A DNA stretch of 64,000 nucleotides from Flagellimonas abyssi. Lineage in GTDB: Bacteria; Bacteroidota; Bacteroidia; Flavobacteriales; Flavobacteriaceae. A program made the position numbers and the translations under genes. Position 1 is the stretch's first letter, and each line of letters opens with the position of its first letter. Positions 1 through 8,742 of this stretch are shown here, in pieces. The DNA lies in contig NZ_JAHZSV010000001.1 in the NCBI RefSeq assembly GCF_019457905.1, positions 372,001-436,000 of the forward strand, written 5' to 3'. Below the pieces are notes generated by a model that did not search any database, was not told the origin of the DNA, and saw nothing but the letters and a program-made list of their open reading frames with translations.

Positions 1-3000
1 TTTACGCCAAAATACGTCATCATAATGCTGGCATAAGCCACAATACTGGCAAAATTATAGACCCATTTGCCACGAAGACCAGGGACCAATCGCATGTGTA
101 GAACAAATGCATAGATCATAATCGAAACCAACGCCCAAGTCTCCTTGGGGTCCCAGCCCCAATAACGGCCCCAGCTTTCATTGGCCCATTGGCCTCCCAA
201 AAAGTTACCTATGGTCAGCATCACCAAACCTGCTGTTAGTGCCAGTTCGTTGATAACGGTCAGCTCCTTTATATTGATGTCCATTCGTTTTTTGTTCTTT
301 TTGGTGGTAAGCACCATCAACAACAAGGCAACCACACCCAAGATCATTCCTACGGTCAACGGCCCATAGCTACCTACAATTACGGCTACGTGAATCATCA
401 ACCAATAACTATCGAGAACGGGTTGTAGATTGGCAATAGCGGGATCAACCCAGCTTTGGTGCGCGACCCACAATAACATACAGGTAACAAATGCGCTGGA
501 AGCTATGGTCAACTCACTCTTTCTACCAAGTGCCAATCCAATTCCCATGGTTGCCCATGCCACATAGAGTATACTTTCATAAGCATCGCTCCATGGTGCA
601 TGCCCGGATATGTACCAACGCAAAATCAAACCAATGGTATGCCATATAAAAAATATGATGATGGTACCTTTTAACGCATAAGCGGTAGCGTCAAGAAATT
701 TACGTTCCTTAAAAATTTTGGCTATCAAAACAAAGAACAACAACAAACCAACTATTGCGTAGTACTTGTACAACCGGTTAAAGAGATCTAACTTATTATA
801 AATGATCTCGATTTTTATCTTGTTATCCGATGGCAATATTTCCTCCCCATGATTGGTTTGGTTCTGCTTGAAGGCCTCCAACAATTTATCCGGTTGGGAA
901 TAGTCGCCTGTTACTATGGACTGCTGCAATGAATTCAAATAGTAGGGCATTGCATTCTTGATGAAATTAGCATAGAGCGAATCCTGAACCTGATATTCTC
1001 CACCACGATATTCCACGGCAGAGATCCATTTGTTGTTCTCATCGTTCAGCAATGGGAATATCTTCACCATTTGACCGCTCAGGGCAACATCCAATAGACT
1101 TAAGCGCTCCCCTACTTTCTTAAAATCCTTTTCGAATTTGTTAGGGTTTGCCTTGGAGGTCGCCTTCTCCAAAAAAGGCCTGAGTTTATAGCTTCCCTTG
1201 GCATCAAAGAAATCTGTTGCCTTAACAAATTTTGTTTCTTCAGGAACACCGATAACCTTACGAATACTGTCATTTCCCTTATCTCCCAATGCAATAATGT
1301 CGGTAGTGTACCAAACGCCAGGGTTCAGCATCATGGAAAGGAAAACTTGATTGGCTGAAAGGTCTTGATATTTGTCGTTCCCGCTTAATTTTCGCAAAAG
1401 TTCAGAAGCGAAAGTGTTCACGGGCTTCATTCGTCCATTTTCATCCTGTATGATCAATGCGCCAAATTTTTCGGCATGCTCTTCGGCCACTGTGGTTGCA
1501 GTGATTACAGAATCTATTTGTTTTTGAGTGGGTATGGTTGAATGTTCGTGCGCATCTTGTGCATTTATAGATACAAAGGCAAATAATAGTACAATCGTGG
1601 TCAACGCAGCCTTCTTTTCCTTTATTTTTTTGAGCATGATCTGTAAATCCCTAAAACGTGTTTTACCAAAAAACATAATGCCCATTAACCCGATGTAAAG
1701 CAGAAAATATCCAATATAGGTTATCCAGGTACCCCACCAATCATGGTTTACGGAAAGACCGGTACCTTTTTCATCTGGATCAAAATTCGCCTGAAAAAAA
1801 CGGTATCCCTTATGGTCCAAAACGTGGTTCATATAAATATCGTAATCAAAAGGGCGATCGTCGTGTACCGTAACCTTGCTCATAAAAGAAGCATAGCCCG
1901 CTTCTGTTCCGGGATATTTTTCCGCGATAAAATCGTTCAATTCAATGGAGAAAGGAAGTTCGTATACTTTTGATCCATAGCTCAATGAAAAATCCAAGCC
2001 TCCAACGTTTATCTTATCGGAGAAGTTGGCACTCCCCTTGCCTCCCAATAATTTCACCTCTTGGGTATCCCCATTTGCAGAGATGGATACCACCAATGCG
2101 TCTTGTGTTGCAGGGGTAATTTCTTCCTCGGGCACATCGACGACCCCATACCTACCTTTGATCAAGGGCTCGGGCACCACAAACTGCATCCCCCCCATGT
2201 TGTAGAGCGAACGTAGTTGTAATTGCTGAATGCTATCACTGGCCACTACACCCTTAAACTGGTCGGCCATACGCATAAAATCCCCTTCAAAAGGTGATTT
2301 GATACGATAACCGTTCTCTTTATCATAAAAAATATTGATGGCACCGTCGGTTTCATTGTTCAGGGCAAAAAGAATATTGTGGACACTGGCTATTTTCCCA
2401 TTTTCCAAATAATGTTCATGTCGTTGTCCATCGCCCGCTTCCACAATTTGTAAATATTCAGCTCCATTTTCATCTGGCACCAACCCTTCTTCCGCTCCCT
2501 GAATAAAATCAACATAGGAGATGGAAAATGGTTTCCCATTAAAATCGGATTTCCATGGTAGACTGGTACGTTTCCCTTCAGGCGTTACCAAGATATCGTC
2601 CTCCAGCACCCTTCTTTTGGTTTCTCCATTGATCTCACCATCAACAAACGCCGTTAAAAAGGTCTTGTCCGAATAAAAAACTTTTTCAGTAGCACCTTCC
2701 CTAATGGGCATCATACCCTCGTAACTGATGTAACGGGTCACAAAAGCACCAATAATGATCAAAATCCACGAAAGGTGAAGAACAAGTACTGGCCATTTTT
2801 TCCACTGCAACAACCGATATCTGTAAATGTTTCCGAAAAAATTGATTACAAAAAATACCATAATGGCCTCGAACCAAGTAGCATTATAGATGTAAATTCG
2901 TGCGGTTTCGGTACTGTACCAAGTTTCCACAAAAGTTCCCATGGCCAATGCCGCAGCAAAAACCAAAAATAGAACAGCCATAAGTCTTGTGGAAAAAAGC

Positions 3001-3023
3001 GTTTTTTTAAGAATATCAATCAT
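1..3023 (-). CDS. Cytochrome c biogenesis fusion protein CcsBA (System II haem ligase), 3' end cut by window edge
   Basis: This protein joins the ResB/CcsB and CcsA halves of the System II machinery, which exports haem and attaches it to apocytochromes c on the outer face of the inner membrane. Read leftward from the ATG at 3021-3023, about 1007 codons are visible. The N-terminal part has several membrane segments followed by a long periplasmic ResB-like region. The C-terminal part is a polytopic CcsA domain. Near the left edge it carries the tryptophan-rich haem-handling motif, visible as WGRYWGWDPKETWAL. The reading frame is open to base 1, so the C-terminus is missing. It is divergent from the DUF2520 gene. 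A TATTTTTG box at 3056-3049 fits a -7 element. The fusion form is common in Bacteroidota. Confidence 0.93.
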   Translation of the reverse strand, partial: MIDILKKTLFSTRLMAVLFLVFAAALAMGTFVETWYSTETARIYIYNATWFEAIMVFFVINFFGNIYRYRLLQWKKWPVLVLHLSWILIIIGAFVTRYISYEGMMPIREGATEKVFYSDKTFLTAFVDGEINGETKRRVLEDDILVTPEGKRTSLPWKSDFNGKPFSISYVDFIQGAEEGLVPDENGAEYLQIVEAGDGQRHEHYLENGKIASVHNILFALNNETDGAINIFYDKENGYRIKSPFEGDFMRMADQFKGVVASDSIQQLQLRSLYNMGGMQFVVPEPLIKGRYGVVDVPEEEITPATQDALVVSISANGDTQEVKLLGGKGSANFSDKINVGGLDFSLSYGSKVYELPFSIELNDFIAEKYPGTEAGYASFMSKVTVHDDRPFDYDIYMNHVLDHKGYRFFQANFDPDEKGTGLSVNHDWWGTWITYIGYFLLYIGLMGIMFFGKTRFRDLQIMLKKIKEKKAALTTIVLLFAFVSINAQDAHEHSTIPTQKQIDSVITATTVAEEHAEKFGALIIQDENGRMKPVNTFASELLRKLSGNDKYQDLSANQVFLSMMLNPGVWYTTDIIALGDKGNDSIRKVIGVPEETKFVKATDFFDAKGSYKLRPFLEKATSKANPNKFEKDFKKVGERLSLLDVALSGQMVKIFPLLNDENNKWISAVEYRGGEYQVQDSLYANFIKNAMPYYLNSLQQSIVTGDYSQPDKLLEAFKQNQTNHGEEILPSDNKIKIEIIYNKLDLFNRLYKYYAIVGLLLFFVLIAKIFKERKFLDATAYALKGTIIIFFIWHTIGLILRWYISGHAPWSDAYESILYVAWATMGIGLALGRKSELTIASSAFVTCMLLWVAHQSWVDPAIANLQPVLDSYWLMIHVAVIVGSYGPLTVGMILGVVALLLMVLTTKKNKKRMDINIKELTVINELALTAGLVMLTIGNFLGGQWANESWGRYWGWDPKETWALVSIMIYAFVLHMRLVPGLRGKWVYNFASIVAYASIMMTYFGV

Positions 3024-3048
3024 GGAAATTCGGTCTACTTTCGGCTTG

Positions 3049-3056
3049 CAAAAATA
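3049..3056 (-). promoter_or_regulatory. Possible -7 element for ccsBA
   Basis: Read on the minus strand, the box is TATTTTTG, which matches the Bacteroidota -7 consensus TAnnTTTG. It lies about 25 bases ahead of the ATG. No TTG -33 element is visible at the right distance, so support is partial. Confidence 0.4.
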
Positions 3057-3156
3057 CGGCCTTTTTAGAACTTCCTTACTGCCCAGAAGAATAAAAATCG
3101 TACATATTTGTTAATTCTCAGTATAATCCATCAACCCTAAATTTGTAGTTTTGGGC

Positions 3157-3918
3157 ATGCTAAAGATTGTGATTTTTGGTACCGGAAACCTCGCCAAACA
3201 CCTCTACACTGCTTTTTTAAAAGCCGATGATGTCGATGTGGTGCAGGTTATAGGCCGTAATGTGAAAGAATTACAGCACTTTTCGGAATATTCCAATATT
3301 TCCAATGATTTTGATGCTATAACTGATGCCGATGTCTACGTGATAGCGGTAAAGGACGATGCCATTGGCGAAGTCTCTAAATATCTATCAAACAAAAAGG
3401 GAATCGTGGCCCACACTTCGGGGGCCATCGATATGAATACTTTACAGTCCGTGAAAAAAGGGGTTTTTTATCCCTTACAGACTTTTACCAAGGATAAAGA
3501 AGTGGATTTTTCAAACATTCCGATCTGTATCGAAGCTGATCATGAAAAATCCTTGAATACCTTGAAGAGTTTGGCGATGTCCATTTCCAAAAACGTGCAT
3601 CAGATTGACTCAGAACAGCGAAAAAAATTGCATCTTGCGGCCGTTTTTGTGAACAACTTCACCAATTGCCTGTACAGCATTGGCGAAGAACTTTGTTTGG
3701 AAGAAGGCCTTTCTTTTGATTTATTGAAACCTTTGATCATGGAAACGGCCCATAAAATTCAGACCATGTCACCCCAGGAGGCGCAGACTGGTCCAGCTCG
3801 CCGAAATGATATCAAGAGTATGGAAGGCCACCTAGAACTCCTGAACAAGAAAGAACACATTACACTCTATAAATTATTGAGCCAAGCCATAAAACAAGCC
3901 CATGAAAAAGAATTATAA
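3157..3918 (+). CDS. Rossmann-fold DUF2520 protein (F420/NADP oxidoreductase-like)
   Basis: The product is about 253 residues. It begins with a Rossmann nucleotide-binding motif (IFGTGNLAKHL) and has the DUF2520 C-terminal helical domain containing NNFTN. The family is often annotated as NADP- or F420-dependent oxidoreductase-like, but no substrate is established. I chose the ATG at 3157. A TTG two codons earlier (3151) is also in frame, but the protein then reads MGMLKI, and the second methionine is the more natural start. A perfect -7 type box, TAAATTTG, lies at 3138-3145, so the leader would be very short. The 3' end overlaps kdsC by 17 bases, which suggests translational coupling with the Kdo-phosphatase-like and Maf genes downstream. 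Confidence 0.85.
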   Translation: MLKIVIFGTGNLAKHLYTAFLKADDVDVVQVIGRNVKELQHFSEYSNISNDFDAITDADVYVIAVKDDAIGEVSKYLSNKKGIVAHTSGAIDMNTLQSVKKGVFYPLQTFTKDKEVDFSNIPICIEADHEKSLNTLKSLAMSISKNVHQIDSEQRKKLHLAAVFVNNFTNCLYSIGEELCLEEGLSFDLLKPLIMETAHKIQTMSPQEAQTGPARRNDIKSMEGHLELLNKKEHITLYKLLSQAIKQAHEKEL

Positions 3919-4429
3919 AGAGCTATTGAGCAACATTACCACCTTTGTATTTGACGTTGACGGTGTTTTTACCGATGGAACGGTTTTAATCACCACCGAT
4001 GGAGAGTTGCTTCGCAAAATGAGTGTTAAAGATGGGTATGCCCTAAAAACTGCGATACAAAAGGGATACAATATCTGTATAATTACCGGCGGGACCAATA
4101 AAGGGGTAAAAGAGCGCTTGAAAGGTCTTGGGGTAACCGATTTTTATATGGGTGCCCACCATAAACAAGAACCTTTGGAAGAATATTTGGAGATTCATGG
4201 GATTGACCCACAAACCGTTGTTTACATGGGAGATGACATGCCGGATATTCCTCCTATGAAAATGGTCGCCCTTGCTACTTCTCCGCAAAATGCGGTGCCG
4301 GAGGTAAAGGCAATTTCCGATTATGTTTCGCATAAAAATGGTGGCGATGGCTGCGTTCGAGACATTATTGAACAGGTTTTAAAGGTTCGTGGGGACTGGA
4401 ACGATAATTTTAGCGCAGAGAATGACTAA
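3902..4429 (+). CDS. KdsC-like HAD phosphatase (3-deoxy-D-manno-octulosonate 8-phosphate phosphatase)
   Basis: This is a 175-residue class C0 HAD-family phosphatase of the KdsC type, predicted to dephosphorylate Kdo-8-phosphate during lipopolysaccharide core synthesis in the cytoplasm. The catalytic motif DVDGVFTDG has its nucleophile at D18 and general acid at D20. The later GDDMPD segment matches the HAD motif III metal-binding acid pair. Length is normal for a capless KdsC, which works as a tetramer. The gene overlaps the DUF2520 gene by 17 bases and the downstream maf gene by 8 bases, so the three probably form one transcript. Related KdsC-like phosphatases can act on other sugar phosphates, so the exact substrate is inferred. 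Confidence 0.88.
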   Translation: MKKNYKELLSNITTFVFDVDGVFTDGTVLITTDGELLRKMSVKDGYALKTAIQKGYNICIITGGTNKGVKERLKGLGVTDFYMGAHHKQEPLEEYLEIHGIDPQTVVYMGDDMPDIPPMKMVALATSPQNAVPEVKAISDYVSHKNGGDGCVRDIIEQVLKVRGDWNDNFSAEND

Positions 4430-5021
4430 AAATCCACTTAAAGAAAAACTCAAGGATAAAAAAATCATTCTGGGCTCCGGTTCACCAAGACGGAAAATGT
4501 TTTTGGAAGAATTGGGAATCGACTTTGAGGTACGGCCCAAATCCGTGGAAGAAATCTACCCCGAAGAACTGAGAGGGGGAGAAATATCTGAATATCTGGC
4601 CAAATTAAAGGCTACACCGTTCATGAATGATTTGGAAGACAATCAAATTGTGATTACTTCGGATACCGTGGTGTGGCACAACGGTGTATCTTTAGCGAAA
4701 GCGGCCAACCATGATGAAGCATTTAAAATGCTGCGGACCCTCTCGGGTGATTGGCACGAGGTAATCTCATCCGTATGTTTTACCTCAAAACATTTCCAAA
4801 AAACCGTTAGTGGCGTCACCAAGGTGAAGTTGAAAGACTTTTCGGATGACGAAATCAATTACTACATTGAAACTTGCCAACCGTTTGATAAAGCTGGAGC
4901 TTACGGTATTCAAGAGTGGATAGGAATGATAGGCATCTCGGAAATCCAAGGGTCATATAACAATGTAGTGGGACTTCCTACCGATTTGGTCTATGAAACC
5001 TTGATAAATCTGGTTTCTTGA
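4422..5021 (+). CDS. Maf-family nucleoside triphosphate pyrophosphatase
   Basis: The product is 199 residues. Maf proteins hydrolyse non-canonical or excess nucleoside triphosphates (commonly dTTP/UTP) to the monophosphate and pyrophosphate. The N-terminal motif LGSGSPRRKMFLEELG and the later SDTVV and KAGAYGIQ blocks are family hallmarks. I start at the ATG at 4422, which overlaps the kdsC stop. An in-frame GTG at 4389 would add 11 residues that lie ahead of the conserved domain and look like read-through of kdsC. The family name (septum formation) reflects an overexpression phenotype in Bacillus and should not be taken as the function. Confidence 0.9.
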   Translation: MTKNPLKEKLKDKKIILGSGSPRRKMFLEELGIDFEVRPKSVEEIYPEELRGGEISEYLAKLKATPFMNDLEDNQIVITSDTVVWHNGVSLAKAANHDEAFKMLRTLSGDWHEVISSVCFTSKHFQKTVSGVTKVKLKDFSDDEINYYIETCQPFDKAGAYGIQEWIGMIGISEIQGSYNNVVGLPTDLVYETLINLVS

Positions 5022-5055
5022 GTTTGGATGCGTAACTTTACGTAAACCCTGTTCT

Positions 5056-6000
5056 ATGAAACCTTTATCTTCAGCTAAGATTTTAGTCAGTTTAGTGGCT
5101 TTTTCCCTATTGGGAGCATGCAATGACAACCGTCAAAAAACTGATGGTTCCACATCTTCTACCCCATCAAAAGAAGACACTCCAAAACCAAGAGCAACTA
5201 TTTCTGACGAGTTCAAGGCATATTGGTATGCCGGTGAAGCAGAAATCACATCCTATAAACTGGAACAAGCAAGATATGGTGAGCTCAGGGATGGAAATGC
5301 AGTTTTAATTTATGTAACCGAGCCCTTTTTGCCTCAAGAACAGGTAAAAGCGAACAACAACAATCCAGAAAGCATATCCGTCTTAAAATTGAATGCCACT
5401 AAAAAGTTTTTGACAGGTATTTACCCCTACTCCATTATGAGCAGCACCTTTTATCCCGTATATGACAATCAACATGCGCTTAAAACAAGTTTATCCGTAC
5501 AGGAGTGGTGCGGGCACGTGTATTCCCAGTTGAACAATAGGAATCAATTTGAGTTTACTTCGCATTCTTATTTTGAAGGGGAGGCAGACCAAAATTTCTC
5601 CATGGAAAAAGTAATCCTAGAAAATGAAATTTGGACCAAAATCAGAATAAACCCAGAAAATCTTCCTACCGGTGAAATTTCAATAATACCTTCTCTGGAG
5701 TATTTAAGGTTAAGGCATCAAGAAGTGAAACCATATAATGCCATTGCCCAAATTTCATCAAAAGAGGGGATTACAACCTACACTATTTCCTATCCAAATT
5801 TGGAACGAAATTTGATGATAAATTTCACGACAAACTTCCCATATTCCATCGTAAGTTGGGAGGAAAAATTTAAAAGTGGATTTGGTTCAAACGCAAAAAC
5901 ATTGACCACGTCCGCATCCAAAATCAAAACATTGAAAACGGCCTATTGGAAACAAAATGAAAATAAAAATCTAGTTTTAAGGGATAGTTTAGGGCTATAA
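5056..6000 (+). CDS. Uncharacterised lipoprotein
   Basis: This 314-residue protein has a lipoprotein signal peptide ending in the lipobox LLGAC, with C22 as the lipidation site. A Ser/Thr/Pro/Lys-rich linker follows. The mature part is globular and has no motif I can assign. It starts 34 bases after maf in the same direction and could be its operon partner. In other flavobacteria this kind of protein is sometimes labelled Maf-related only because of this adjacency. I infer outer-membrane or periplasmic attachment and no defined function. Confidence 0.8.
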   Translation: MKPLSSAKILVSLVAFSLLGACNDNRQKTDGSTSSTPSKEDTPKPRATISDEFKAYWYAGEAEITSYKLEQARYGELRDGNAVLIYVTEPFLPQEQVKANNNNPESISVLKLNATKKFLTGIYPYSIMSSTFYPVYDNQHALKTSLSVQEWCGHVYSQLNNRNQFEFTSHSYFEGEADQNFSMEKVILENEIWTKIRINPENLPTGEISIIPSLEYLRLRHQEVKPYNAIAQISSKEGITTYTISYPNLERNLMINFTTNFPYSIVSWEEKFKSGFGSNAKTLTTSASKIKTLKTAYWKQNENKNLVLRDSLGL

Positions 6001-6100
6001 GTCCGTTTAATAACACTCGGGGAGCGTTAAAACTCTTCTAAACAAACCAATAACTGAATACAAACTACCTATATTTGATTTAACCGCTAAATGACCAACT

Positions 6101-8632
6101 ATGAAGCATTTTTGGGTACTCCTTTCCTTAACCATATTACTAGTCACAAACTCCTTTGCCCAAAAGCCCGATAAGCCTACCTCTGCTGAGCTTTTTCATG
6201 AAATCCAAAAATTGAATTTTTTGGGAACGGCACTCTATGTTGCCGCGCATCCGGATGATGAAAATACTAGCCTTATTTCTTATATGGCCAACCATGAAAA
6301 GGCAAGAACAGTATATCTTTCCATGACACGTGGAGATGGCGGGCAAAACTTGATAGGCCCTGAATTACGTGAACTTTTGGGAGTGTTGCGAACCCACGAA
6401 CTTTTGGCGGCAAGACATATGGATGGCGGAGAACAACGTTTTACACGCGCCAACGATTTTGGTTTTTCCAAACATCCAAAAGAGACATTGAAAATTTGGG
6501 ACAAAGATAAAGTCTTGGCCGATGTGGTCTGGACAATCAGACAAATTAAACCCGATGTCATCATCAATCGTTTTGACCATAGGACCCCGGGCTCGACCCA
6601 TGGACATCATACCTCCTCAGCCATTTTAAGTATGGAGGCATTTGATTTGGCAAATGACCCCAATGTTTATTCCGAGCAATTGGAACAGACAACCCCTTGG
6701 CAGCCAAAGCGTATTTTCTACAACACATCTTGGTGGCAATATGGAAGTCAAGAAGCATTTGAAAAGGTGGATAAATCAGGTATGGTAAGTTTGGATGTTG
6801 GCACCTACTATCCCGAACTAGGGCTTTCCAATAACGAAATCGCTTCAATGGCGAGAAGTCAACACCTTTGTCAAGGGTTTGGTAGGTTGACCGATAGGGG
6901 TTCCGATATGGAATACATTGAACTTCTGAAAGGTGATATGCCTAAAAGCAATGATGTTTTTGAGGGTATCAACACGACCTGGTCCCGAGTAAAAGGAGGC
7001 GAGGCCATAGGGGATATTTTATACAAGGTAGAGGCTAATTTTGATTTCCAGAACCCATCCAAGCACATTCCCGAACTTGTCAGGGCCTATCAATTACTTC
7101 AAAAAGTGGAGGATAAGCACTGGAGGACCCTTAAATCTGAAGAGTTAAAAAATATAATTTCGGCCGCTGCAGGATTATATTTGGAGGCCAGTTCAGCAAG
7201 TGCTTCCACAACTCCGGGCAGCAAAGCAACAATCAATATTGAAACTATCAATAGGTCATCACAAAATGTAACTTTAAAAGATATTCAAATTGTTGGGGCC
7301 GGTGCCAAACTAACACCGAATAAGGTTTTGGGAGACAATCAAAAGGAGAATTTCGAGGTCAACTTTACTGTACCCGCAAACACACCATACACCAGTCCAT
7401 ATTGGTTGAACGAGCCTGGAACCTTGGGGACCTATACGGTAAATAACCAAAGCTTAATTGGCAAACCCGAAACCCCAAGTGCCTTTAAGGCCATTTTTAG
7501 TCTGGAAATCGATGGTGTGGAAATTCCATTCGAGAAATCAGTTGTCCACCGCTACTCTAAGCCAGATAGAGGCGAACTTTACGAGCCATTTGCTATTTTG
7601 CCCGAGGTTACCTCCAAAATTGATGAAAAAGTCTTGATATTCGCCAATTCCGACACAAAAAGCGTACAGGTAAAAATCAGAGCCGGAAAAAATGATGTGT
7701 CGGGTATAGTCGAATTGGACCATCCAATGGGCTGGAAAGTTTCCCCAAACAGCATTCCATTCTCCATAGCCCAGAAAGGAGAGGAAATTCCAGTAATATT
7801 TGAGGTTACCCCTCCAAGTAATGAAAGTGAAGGAAAAATTGAACCTAAAGTAAGTGTCGGCAGTAAAATTTATGCAGATGAACTTGTAGAAATTGATTAC
7901 AATCATATTCCGAAGCAATCCATTCTACTACCATCAGAAGCCAAAGTGGTTCGTATGGATATAAGAAAATCTGGTGAACACATTGCCTACATAATGGGTG
8001 CGGGAGACAATGTTCCCGAAAGTTTGGAGCAAATCGGTTACCAAGTGCATGTGGTAGACCCAAATGATATTCAAAATGGAGATTTGGACAAGTATGATGC
8101 TGTAGTGGTGGGCATCAGGGCCTACAATGTTGTAGATGCCCTAAAATTCAAGCAACCCGTTTTGTTCGACTATGTCAAGAATGGTGGCACCATGATCGTG
8201 CAATATAACACAGCAGGAAGATGGGCAAGTCAATTTGAAAATATTGCACCTTACGAGGTCACCCTTTCCCGCGACAGGGTTACTGACGAGAATGCAGAAG
8301 TCAAAATATTGGCGCCCAACAATTCATTGGTAAACTTTCCAAATACCATCACGGAAAAAGATTTTGATGGATGGGTACAGGAACGGGGATTATACTATCC
8401 AAGCCAGTGGAGCTCGGAATTTACACCTATCCTCTCCATGCAAGATGAAGGCGAGACCGAGAAACAAGGCAGCCTCATAGTAGCACCATATGGAGAAGGT
8501 CACTATATTTACACAGGACTGAGCTTTTTCAGGGAATTGCCTGTTGGGGTTTCGGGAGCATATAAACTGTTTGCAAATATGCTTTCCATAGGAAAAGATG
8601 AAGTAAAAAGCGACAATAATGTCAAAGGATAA
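6101..8632 (+). CDS. Secreted PIG-L/LmbE-family deacetylase, multidomain
   Basis: The product is 843 residues with a Sec signal peptide ending near SFAQK. The N-terminal domain carries the zinc-site motif AAHPDDEN (H50, D52, D53) and a later HGHH motif, both typical of PIG-L/LmbE enzymes that remove N-acetyl groups from N-acetylglucosamine-type substrates. The family domain is about 250 residues. The remaining 550 residues look like beta-rich domains, with a C-terminal alpha/beta segment of ThuA or glutamine-amidotransferase-like character. A TATATTTG box at 6070-6077 could be the -7 element. The next genes encode a 38-residue membrane protein and a sodium:solute symporter, suggesting extracellular sugar processing followed by uptake. 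The natural substrate is unknown. Confidence 0.85.
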   Translation: MKHFWVLLSLTILLVTNSFAQKPDKPTSAELFHEIQKLNFLGTALYVAAHPDDENTSLISYMANHEKARTVYLSMTRGDGGQNLIGPELRELLGVLRTHELLAARHMDGGEQRFTRANDFGFSKHPKETLKIWDKDKVLADVVWTIRQIKPDVIINRFDHRTPGSTHGHHTSSAILSMEAFDLANDPNVYSEQLEQTTPWQPKRIFYNTSWWQYGSQEAFEKVDKSGMVSLDVGTYYPELGLSNNEIASMARSQHLCQGFGRLTDRGSDMEYIELLKGDMPKSNDVFEGINTTWSRVKGGEAIGDILYKVEANFDFQNPSKHIPELVRAYQLLQKVEDKHWRTLKSEELKNIISAAAGLYLEASSASASTTPGSKATINIETINRSSQNVTLKDIQIVGAGAKLTPNKVLGDNQKENFEVNFTVPANTPYTSPYWLNEPGTLGTYTVNNQSLIGKPETPSAFKAIFSLEIDGVEIPFEKSVVHRYSKPDRGELYEPFAILPEVTSKIDEKVLIFANSDTKSVQVKIRAGKNDVSGIVELDHPMGWKVSPNSIPFSIAQKGEEIPVIFEVTPPSNESEGKIEPKVSVGSKIYADELVEIDYNHIPKQSILLPSEAKVVRMDIRKSGEHIAYIMGAGDNVPESLEQIGYQVHVVDPNDIQNGDLDKYDAVVVGIRAYNVVDALKFKQPVLFDYVKNGGTMIVQYNTAGRWASQFENIAPYEVTLSRDRVTDENAEVKILAPNNSLVNFPNTITEKDFDGWVQERGLYYPSQWSSEFTPILSMQDEGETEKQGSLIVAPYGEGHYIYTGLSFFRELPVGVSGAYKLFANMLSIGKDEVKSDNNVKG

Positions 8633-8735
8633 TATGGATACCAAATTCGAATGGAAGAAAGAATACAGCATTGTTATTCTTTTGAATGCCATATATATTT
8701 TAGTGTTTTACCTCATAATGATTTTAAACAATTAA
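8619..8735 (+). CDS. 38-residue single-pass membrane protein, possible symporter accessory subunit
   Basis: This short gene begins at an ATG inside the end of the deacetylase gene (14-base overlap, different frame) and stops 7 bases before the symporter ATG. It encodes a charged N-terminus of about 16 residues, including an FEWKKEY segment, then a hydrophobic helix of about 20 residues ending ILNN. The position and topology resemble small one-helix accessory proteins known next to some sodium:solute symporters. Overlap with the upstream gene and tight spacing to the symporter argue for a real translated gene, but no homology is proved here. Confidence 0.6.
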   Translation: MSKDNMDTKFEWKKEYSIVILLNAIYILVFYLIMILNN

Positions 8736-8742
8736 ACCCTGA

